Assembly (NCBI GenBank): GCA_017744855.1
Contig: JAGIAK010000007.1
Location: forward strand, 1 to 55,057
DNA length: 55,057 nucleotides
Direction: 5' to 3'
Source of the DNA: Microbacterium sp.
GTDB lineage: Bacteria; Actinomycetota; Actinomycetes; Actinomycetales; Microbacteriaceae
The notes beneath the pieces are model-generated. The model worked only from the letters and a program-made list of their open reading frames with translations. It was not told the DNA's origin and searched no databases. Below, one piece after another: positions 49,582-55,057 of this stretch (position 1 is its first letter; every line of letters begins with the position of its first letter). A program made the translations under genes and the position numbers.

Positions 49582-50351
49582 GCGCCATCATCGCCGGAAC
49601 CTACAACTCCAGGGACACCGGAGGCACGCCGCTCGCCGCGGGCGGCGTCACCCGCACGGGCGTGCTGTACCGGTCAGACGCCCTCGCCGGCACGACCGCC
49701 GACGGCATCCGCACCCTGGCGCAGAGCCCGATCGGCACGATCGTCGACTTCCGCAGCGAGTTCGAGCGGGTCGACGCCCCCAACCGGCTCGGCGAGGAGC
49801 GCGCGTTCGCGTCGGTCGAGCTGCCGTTGCTGGAGGGGTCGATGACCGGGATGCCGTCGGCATCCGACCTCGGCGACGACGCGGCACGGGAGATGCTCTC
49901 GCGCATCCCCTCCCTCGCCGAGCTCTACGTCGGGATGCTGGCCGCCGCCGCCGAGTCGTTCGCGGAGGTCGCCCGCCTCGTCGCGCGGCCGGCCGACGCC
50001 TCGTACGGCGGCGTGCTCGTGCACTGCACAGCGGGGAAGGACCGCACAGGGGTCGCGACCGCCCTGCTGCTCGACGCGGCCGGCGCCGATCGCACCGCCG
50101 TGGTCGCCGACTACGCACTGAGCCAGTCGAACCTCGCCGGCGAGTGGGCGGAGCGGATGCTGGAGCGCGCGAAGAGCTGGGGCATGCCGCTCGTGCCCGC
50201 GATCACCGATCTCGTCACCGCCACGCCCCCGCAGGCGATCGAGGCCGCATTCGCCTGGGTCGACGAGCGCGGCGGGTCCGCCGAGTACCTGCGCGGCGGC
50301 GGCCTCTCCGGCGCCGACCTCGACGCCCTCCGCGAGCGCATCGCCGGCTGA
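49578..50351 (+). CDS. Tyrosine-protein phosphatase (Tyr_phosphatase3 type)
   Basis: 257 residues. N-terminal AGTYNSRDTGGTPLAAGGVTRTGVLYRSDAL, general-acid region IVDFRSEFER, and the catalytic loop VHCTAGKDRTGVATALLL near residues 153-170 with Cys and Arg of the CxxxxxR motif. This is the PF13350 group that includes mycobacterial PtpB and lipid phosphatase LipA-like proteins, which act on phosphotyrosine and phosphoinositides or other phosphoesters. GTG start overlaps the MFS stop. Confidence 0.92.
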   Translation: MSAIIAGTYNSRDTGGTPLAAGGVTRTGVLYRSDALAGTTADGIRTLAQSPIGTIVDFRSEFERVDAPNRLGEERAFASVELPLLEGSMTGMPSASDLGDDAAREMLSRIPSLAELYVGMLAAAAESFAEVARLVARPADASYGGVLVHCTAGKDRTGVATALLLDAAGADRTAVVADYALSQSNLAGEWAERMLERAKSWGMPLVPAITDLVTATPPQAIEAAFAWVDERGGSAEYLRGGGLSGADLDALRERIAG

Positions 50352-50356
50352 GGGGC

Positions 50357-51100
50357 ATGAGCCTCCTCGACACGGGCGCCCTGCTCCTCACCGCCGCGCT
50401 GGCGGCGGGGCTGGGCGCCCTCATCGGACTCGAACGCCAGTGGCGCATGCGCACGGCCGGCATGCGCACCAACGCCCTCGTCTCGCTGGGTGCCGCGCTG
50501 TTCGTCATCCTCGGCGCGCAGGCGCTGCCAGGCGAGACCGCCGACCCCACGCGCGTCGCGGCACAGGTCGTCTCGGGCATCGGCTTCCTCGGCGCCGGGG
50601 TGATCCTGCGCGAGGGCCTGAACATCCGCGGTCTCACCACGGCGGCGACGCTGTGGTGCGCGGCCGCGGTCGGCTCGCTCGCCGGAGCCGGCATGCCCCT
50701 GCTCGCGATCGGCGGCGCGCTGCTCGTCGCCGCGACGAACGTGTTGCTGCGGCCGCTGAGCACCGCGCTCAACCGGAGGTTGAAGGCCGGTGCCGAGGAG
50801 GAGGCGTCGGAGGACGGCGCCGATGGCGGACCCCTGCAGGAATTCGTGCTCGAGGCGACCACGAGCGAGAAGAGCGAGCAGCGGGTGCGCGCGCTGCTGC
50901 TGCAGGCGGCGACCCATCCGCAGCTCACGCTGAGGTCGGTGCGCGTGCGCCACGGCAAGCGGGCCGAGGTGCACGTGCGCGCCGAGGTCACCGTCGACGA
51001 CCCGGAGCACATCGACGTCATCGAGCGCGCGATCTCCCGCGTCGGCACCGATCCGAAGGTGATCGGCAGTCGCTGGTGGCCGGTGGAGGACGGCGACTGA
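50357..51100 (+). CDS. MgtC/SapB-family membrane protein
   Basis: 247 residues. Five membrane helices in the first 130 residues with the family motif GLERQWRMRTAGMRTNALVSLGAALFV and SGIGFLGAGVILREGLNIRGLTTAATLW. A linker follows and a C-terminal cytoplasmic ACT-like domain (about 155-245: TSEKSEQRVRALLLQAATHPQLTLRSVRV). MgtC proteins modulate ATP synthase and magnesium/acid adaptation in pathogens; other members have unknown roles. It starts 5 nt after the phosphatase stop, same operon. Confidence 0.92.
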   Translation: MSLLDTGALLLTAALAAGLGALIGLERQWRMRTAGMRTNALVSLGAALFVILGAQALPGETADPTRVAAQVVSGIGFLGAGVILREGLNIRGLTTAATLWCAAAVGSLAGAGMPLLAIGGALLVAATNVLLRPLSTALNRRLKAGAEEEASEDGADGGPLQEFVLEATTSEKSEQRVRALLLQAATHPQLTLRSVRVRHGKRAEVHVRAEVTVDDPEHIDVIERAISRVGTDPKVIGSRWWPVEDGD

Positions 51101-51164
51101 CGGTGGCGTCGTGCCCGTCGTCACACGGCGTCGTCGCGGTGACGGCCTCGCGATCCGGCCGCAC

Positions 51165-51170
51165 TACGCT
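51165..51170 (+). promoter_or_regulatory. -10 element for a probably leaderless SAHase-like operon mRNA
   Basis: TACGCT ends seven bases before the GTG at 51178; no Shine-Dalgarno is present between them (TTCAAGA). Consistent with a leaderless transcript. Confidence 0.45.
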
Positions 51171-51177
51171 TTCAAGA

Positions 51178-52617
51178 GTGACCGACCCGCGCACCTCCGC
51201 CGAACGTCTCGTGCGCCGATTCGCCCGCGACACCAACCTCCTCGTCGCCGGACGGCGCGTCGCCGTGCAGGGTTCGGATGCCGTGGCCGGCGAGCTCCGT
51301 CGCCTGCTCCGCGACCTCGGCGCGCACGTCCTCGACGGGTCGGCGCGAACCCCCGGAGTCGTGACCTTCGCGCCGGGCGGCGACCCCGACATCCTGCTCG
51401 GCGACGGGCCCCTGCCCGTGCGCGTCACCGCGGAGGACCGTGTCGACGCGGCCGGCGCCCACATGCCCGTCTCCGCCGCGATCGCCCGCCGCCTCGCCGC
51501 GGCAGGCGTCGTGCGCGGCATCCGCATCGGCATCGCGATGGTGCTCGAGCCCAAGACCGCGCAGCTGGCCCTGCTGCTCCGCGATGCCGGCGCCGACGTG
51601 TCGGTGTACGCCCATCCCGACGAGATCGACGTCGAGGTCGCCGAGGTGCTGCGCGGCCGCGGCATCCCCGTCGCCGGTGATCCGTCGCTGACCGGTTCCG
51701 CCGAGCGCGAGGCGGCCGTCGCCTTCTTGCGCCGCAGTCTCGATCTGCTGCTCGACGACGGCTCGCACCTGATCCGCCTCGCGCACGAGGAGGGTCTCGC
51801 CGCGGGGCTCCGCGGAGCGGCGGAGGAGACCACCAGCGGATTGACCCCGCTGCGCGTGATGCAGCGGCAGGGGCTGCTGGAGATCCCGGTGATCGCCGTG
51901 AACGACGCACCCATGAAGACCTCGTTCGACAACCGCTACGGCACCGGCCAGTCGTGCGTGTTCGCGATCGCCGACGTGCTCGATGCCGGCGGTGTCACCG
52001 TGCGCGACCAGCCCGCCGTCGTGATCGGCTACGGCCCGGTGGGGGAGGGCGTCGCCGCGCACCTCCGCGCCCTCGGCGCCGACGTGGCGGTTGCCGAGAC
52101 CGACCCGGTGCGCGCGCTGAAGGCCGCCCACGACGGGCACCACATCGGCCGCCTGGCCGACCTGGCGCCGGGGGCGCTCGTCGTGTCGGCCACAGGGGCC
52201 CCGCACACCGTCGACGCGTCGGTGCTCGCAGACGCCGCGATCGTGGCCGTGGCCGGAGGGGTGCCAGGAGAGGTCGACGTCGACCTCGCCGCCCTCGTGT
52301 CTGTCGGCCCGTACGTCGACCGCGCCGGCGTCGGTGGACTGCTCATCGCTCGTGGTGGCTGCGTGAACCTCGCGGCCGCCGAGGGCAACCCGATCGAGAT
52401 CATGGACCTCTCCTTCGCCGTGCAGCTAGGCGCCGTGGAGCAGCTGCTCGGCACCGAGCTCGCGCCGGGCCTGCATCCGTTCCCCGCCGAGGCGGATCAC
52501 GCCATCGCCCTCGCCGCCCTCGAGGTGCGCGGCGACGACATCGGCCGGCGCAGCGCGGCGCAGACCGAGGCGCAGGACGACTGGCGCTCGCCGCGGTACC
52601 GGGGAGCCTCCGCATGA
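51178..52617 (+). CDS. Divergent S-adenosylhomocysteine hydrolase-like protein
   Basis: 479 residues. The core keeps AEETTSGLTPLRVM (catalytic Glu), NDAPMKTSFDNRYGTGQS (Lys, Asp, Asn of the K-D-N triad) and the NAD Rossmann block VVIGYGPVGEGVAAHLRALGADVAVAETDP. Differences from genuine SAHases: the Cys of YGCRES is Thr, the N-terminal HMTxxT adenosine-site His region reads VLEPKTAQ, the late GH(P)S motif is GNPIEIMD, and the C-terminal KPDHYRY tail that reaches the neighbour's NAD is absent. It likely uses bound NAD on a related but different thioether or nucleoside. Overlaps the deaminase gene. Confidence 0.85.
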   Translation: MTDPRTSAERLVRRFARDTNLLVAGRRVAVQGSDAVAGELRRLLRDLGAHVLDGSARTPGVVTFAPGGDPDILLGDGPLPVRVTAEDRVDAAGAHMPVSAAIARRLAAAGVVRGIRIGIAMVLEPKTAQLALLLRDAGADVSVYAHPDEIDVEVAEVLRGRGIPVAGDPSLTGSAEREAAVAFLRRSLDLLLDDGSHLIRLAHEEGLAAGLRGAAEETTSGLTPLRVMQRQGLLEIPVIAVNDAPMKTSFDNRYGTGQSCVFAIADVLDAGGVTVRDQPAVVIGYGPVGEGVAAHLRALGADVAVAETDPVRALKAAHDGHHIGRLADLAPGALVVSATGAPHTVDASVLADAAIVAVAGGVPGEVDVDLAALVSVGPYVDRAGVGGLLIARGGCVNLAAAEGNPIEIMDLSFAVQLGAVEQLLGTELAPGLHPFPAEADHAIALAALEVRGDDIGRRSAAQTEAQDDWRSPRYRGASA

Positions 52618-53906
52618 TCACCGTGTACTCCGCAGGGCTCGTCGTGCCGGTCACCGCCCCGCCCATCGCCGACGGGGCGGTCGCCGTGCGCGACGGCCGC
52701 ATCGTGCACGTGGGGGAGCGGGCCTGGGTGCTGCGCTCGCTGTCGGAACGGGGTGCAGAGCACCGCGAGGTGCACTGGCCCGGCGTGCTCACCCCCGGCC
52801 TCGTCAACGCGCACACGCATCTGCAGTACACAGGCATGGCGCCGGTCGGTCAGGGCCGCTACGACGGCTTCGACGACTGGGTGCGCGCGTTCGACCCCGT
52901 GTACGAGGCGGGGAGGGACTGGGCGGCCGACGCGGCTGCCGGCGCCGACCTCGCGCTGCGCGGCGGCACGACGGCCGTCGCCGACGTGGTGACGGATGCC
53001 GTGGCGGCATCCGCCCTGCACGACGCCCGCCTGCACGGCATCACCTACTGGGAGGTGATGAGCTGGACCAACGCCGACTGGGCGCGCACCGGACGCGCGC
53101 AGGTCGAACAGGCGCTGGACGCCCTGCCGACCCCGCCCGGCACCGGGCTCTCGCCGCACGCCCCCTACTCGCTCGACATCGAGCCGCTGCTGGAGATCCC
53201 CGACATCGTGCGCGAGCGCGGCGGGCGCATCCACATCCACCTCGGCGAGGCCGCGTTCGAGAGCGAGTTCGCACACGAGCATCCGCAGGCCTGGCACACC
53301 GCGGGACTCGGCAGCTTCCAGGAACTGCGCGCCGCCGGGTTCGGCACCAGCGCGACCGAGTTCGTCGACCAGCTCGGCGTGCTCGGACCCGACTGCCACA
53401 TCGCCCACGGCGTCTACATGAGCGCCCGCGACAGGGCGATCCTGCGCGAGCGGCGCACCACGGTGGCCCTCTGCCCGCGGTCGAACGCCGTGATCGGCCT
53501 GGAGGAGCCGCCCATCGCCGCCTACCTCCGCGAGGGCAGCCCCATCGCGGTCGGCACAGACTCGCTCTCGTCGAGCCCCTCGCTCGACGTGCTCGGCGAC
53601 GTCGCCGAACTCGCCCGCATGGCCAGAGCACAGGGCTACACCGACCGCGACCTGCACGCCAGGCTGCTGGGAGCAGCGACCATCGGCGGCGCCCACGCGA
53701 TGGGGATCGACGTCGGTCCCGACCGCACCGGTTATCTCGCGGTCGGCGCCCTCGCCGACCTTGCGTTCTTCGACGTCGCGGCAGGGCCCGACGCCATCGC
53801 CGAGCTCGTCGAGGCGGGCGAAGGCCGCGCGGCGGCCACCGTCATCGCCGGTGAACTGCGGTTCGCGGCATCCGGCTTCCCGCAGCAGACAGGAGCGACC
53901 TCGTGA
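52614..53906 (+). CDS. Amidohydrolase/deaminase (MTA/SAH deaminase-like)
   Basis: 430 residues. Metal and active-site motifs in order: PGLVNAHTHLQYTG (HxH near residues 65-67), SPHAPYSL near 181, IHIHLGEAAFESEF (His and Glu near 208-212), HIAHGVYM near 262, and VGTDSLSSSPSLD with the metal Asp near 305. The layout is that of the ATZ/TRZ-like aminohydrolases, which deaminate adenosyl thioethers, aminofutalosine, guanine or triazines. Coupled to the SAHase-like gene, it could deaminate the adenine moiety before or after thioether cleavage. ATG overlaps the upstream stop. Confidence 0.88.
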   Translation: MITVYSAGLVVPVTAPPIADGAVAVRDGRIVHVGERAWVLRSLSERGAEHREVHWPGVLTPGLVNAHTHLQYTGMAPVGQGRYDGFDDWVRAFDPVYEAGRDWAADAAAGADLALRGGTTAVADVVTDAVAASALHDARLHGITYWEVMSWTNADWARTGRAQVEQALDALPTPPGTGLSPHAPYSLDIEPLLEIPDIVRERGGRIHIHLGEAAFESEFAHEHPQAWHTAGLGSFQELRAAGFGTSATEFVDQLGVLGPDCHIAHGVYMSARDRAILRERRTTVALCPRSNAVIGLEEPPIAAYLREGSPIAVGTDSLSSSPSLDVLGDVAELARMARAQGYTDRDLHARLLGAATIGGAHAMGIDVGPDRTGYLAVGALADLAFFDVAAGPDAIAELVEAGEGRAAATVIAGELRFAASGFPQQTGATS

Positions 53907-54358
53907 CCGCACGCCCCGCCACCGCCGAGCGCCTCGACCTGGCCCCGCATCCCGAGGGCGGCTGGTTCCGCCGCACCTGGACGAGCCCGCTCGCCGTCGA
54001 CACCCCGAGCGGCCAGAGGCCGGCCGGCACCTGCATCCACTACCTGCTGCAGGCCGACGAACGCAGCGAATGGCATGTCGTCACGAGCGACGAGCTATGG
54101 CTCTGGCACGGACCGGGTCGGCTCGAGCTGAGCCTCGGAGGCGACGGAGACCAGCCGGGCGCGGCGACCACGATCGTGCTCGGCCCGACGGATGCTGCGC
54201 AGGTGCTGGTGCCGGCCGGAGTCTGGCAGGCCGCTCGGCCGCTCGACGCCGTCGAGGTGCTCGTCTCCTGCTTCGTGTCCCCAGGTTTCGACTTCGCCGA
54301 TTGGCGTCTCGCCGAGTCCCCTACTCTTAACCAAAACCCGAACACTCTTCAGGAGTAA
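53903..54358 (+). CDS. Cupin DUF985 family protein
   Basis: 151 residues. LDLAPHPEGGWFRRTWTS is the DUF985 signature (LxPHPEGGxFRETY), followed by IHYLLQADERSEWHVVTSDELWLWHGPG, a cupin metal-site motif, and VPAGVWQAARP. It is a small beta-barrel, likely metal-binding, with unknown substrate. GTG start overlaps the deaminase stop; the next gene starts two bases after its stop, so all four genes look like one operon. A TACTCT hexamer near its end (54322-54327) might give the next gene an extra promoter. Confidence 0.88.
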   Translation: MTARPATAERLDLAPHPEGGWFRRTWTSPLAVDTPSGQRPAGTCIHYLLQADERSEWHVVTSDELWLWHGPGRLELSLGGDGDQPGAATTIVLGPTDAAQVLVPAGVWQAARPLDAVEVLVSCFVSPGFDFADWRLAESPTLNQNPNTLQE

Positions 54359-54360
54359 AC

Positions 54361-55057
54361 GTGCCCGTCTCCCGCACCCTTCGCCGCGCCGCAGCGGCCG
54401 TCATCGCCGTCTCCGCCGCCGTGTCCCTGGCCGCGTGCGCAGGCACCTCGACCGCCGCGCCCAGCGCCGGCGCCGACGGGGAGCTGCAGACCGTCACACC
54501 CGGCAAGCTCACCATCGCGACCGGCGAGATCGACTACGAGCCCTGGTTCGTCGACGACGACGCGTCGAACGGCAAGGGCTTCGAGAGCGCGGTCGCCAAC
54601 GCCGTCGCCGAGCAGCTCGGGTTCGACTCCTCCGACATCGTCTGGGTGCGCACCGGCTTCGACGCGGCGATCGCGCCGGGCCCGAAGGACTGGGACGTCA
54701 ACATCCAGCAGTTCTCGGTCACCGACGAGCGCAAGAAGGCCGTCGACTTCTCCTCGCCGTACTACACGACCACGCAGGCGGTCGTCGCACTGAACAGCTC
54801 GCCGGCGGCATCCGCCACCACGATCGACGATCTCAAGAAGGCGAAGGTCGGCGTCGCGGCAGGCACCACCAGCTACACGGTCGCCAAGAAGCAGCTCGGC
54901 GACGCGAACCTCAGCGTCTTCAACACCGTCGACGACGTCGTGCTGGCGCTCAAGGGCGGCCAGATCGACGCGATGGTCACCGACCTGCCCGGCGCGTTCT
55001 ACGTGACCGGCGCCCTCGTCGACGACTCCGCCGTCACCGGCCAGTTCCCGAGCACCG
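54361..55057 (+). CDS. Amino-acid-type ABC transporter substrate-binding lipoprotein (N-terminal part)
   Basis: The window ends inside this gene; 232 codons are visible. Signal peptide with lipobox VSLAAC (cysteine near residue 22), Ala/Ser/Gly linker, then a family 3 binding domain: KLTIATGEIDYEPWFVDDDASNGKGFESAVANAVAEQLGF, WDVNIQQFSVTDERKKAVDFSSPYYTTTQAV and KVGVAAGTTSYTV. This family binds polar amino acids and related small compounds. GTG start with AGGAG upstream. Its place at the end of the SAHase-like/deaminase operon suggests that operon handles what this protein imports; permease genes should follow outside the window. Confidence 0.93.
   Translation, partial: MPVSRTLRRAAAAVIAVSAAVSLAACAGTSTAAPSAGADGELQTVTPGKLTIATGEIDYEPWFVDDDASNGKGFESAVANAVAEQLGFDSSDIVWVRTGFDAAIAPGPKDWDVNIQQFSVTDERKKAVDFSSPYYTTTQAVVALNSSPAASATTIDDLKKAKVGVAAGTTSYTVAKKQLGDANLSVFNTVDDVVLALKGGQIDAMVTDLPGAFYVTGALVDDSAVTGQFPST

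Overview
The window is very GC-rich, densely packed actinobacterial chromosome with many ATGA/GTGA start-stop overlaps, frequent GTG starts and actinobacterial families (LacI/ABC sugar operon, chaplin-like repeats, LAXTG-type anchor, ECF41 sigma factor). Gene content and style suit Microbacteriaceae, most likely Microbacterium or a close relative; this is inference from style, as no rRNA or other taxonomic marker is present. I see no tRNA, rRNA, insertion sequence, prophage or CRISPR array.

Layout. 1-4166: end of a dipeptide/oligopeptide ABC operon (lipoprotein tail, two permeases, a fused double ATPase), followed by a structured, C-rich-loop intergenic region that may be a small RNA. 4365-8493: small membrane and hypothetical proteins, a GNAT acetyltransferase and a lipocalin-like small protein. 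8528-14524: an Lrp/AsnC regulator divergent from a second complete peptide ABC operon with separate ATPases. 14574-16645: a class III CoA-transferase and a CitE-like CoA lyase. 16677-16893: a cluster of short direct and inverted repeats. 16908-26723: a LacI-controlled sugar-type ABC importer followed by four ADP-ribosylglycohydrolase-family genes, one lacking the metal-binding aspartates, and a PfkB kinase. This looks like an import-hydrolyse-phosphorylate pathway for a ribosylated compound and is the strongest candidate for an undescribed system.

26783-34165: an LppX/LprG-like lipoprotein, then the conserved rpsF-ssb-rpsR-rplI block and dnaB. Between rplI and dnaB, on the other strand, lie a seven-repeat chaplin-like wall-anchored protein and a valine-rich secreted protein. 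A cluster of DnaA boxes sits directly upstream of dnaB. 34194-40886: membrane proteins (LssY_C, DUF4328), a TPR protein, two DHFR-like reductases, a DNA/RNA endonuclease and an NmrA-like oxidoreductase. 41059-45624: a divergent ECF41 sigma factor with an extra stand-alone NTF2-like domain, a histidine phosphatase, a CPBP protease, an XRE regulator, a secreted Tyr/Cys-rich small protein and an S4-domain protein.

45653-51100: a TetR regulator with a GH3 glycosidase, divergent from an MFS transporter, a tyrosine phosphatase and an MgtC-like protein; two near-identical TetR-type operators lie in the divergent promoter. 51178-55057: a tightly overlapping operon of a divergent S-adenosylhomocysteinase-like protein, an amidohydrolase/deaminase, a DUF985 cupin and an amino-acid-type ABC binding lipoprotein cut by the window end; it could be a nucleoside-thioether or related salvage route.

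Several genes lack a Shine-Dalgarno sequence but have TAnnnT ending 6-7 nt before GTG, consistent with leaderless transcription. The hexamer GGATGC/GCATCC recurs throughout the window and forces otherwise rare GAT and GCA codons.
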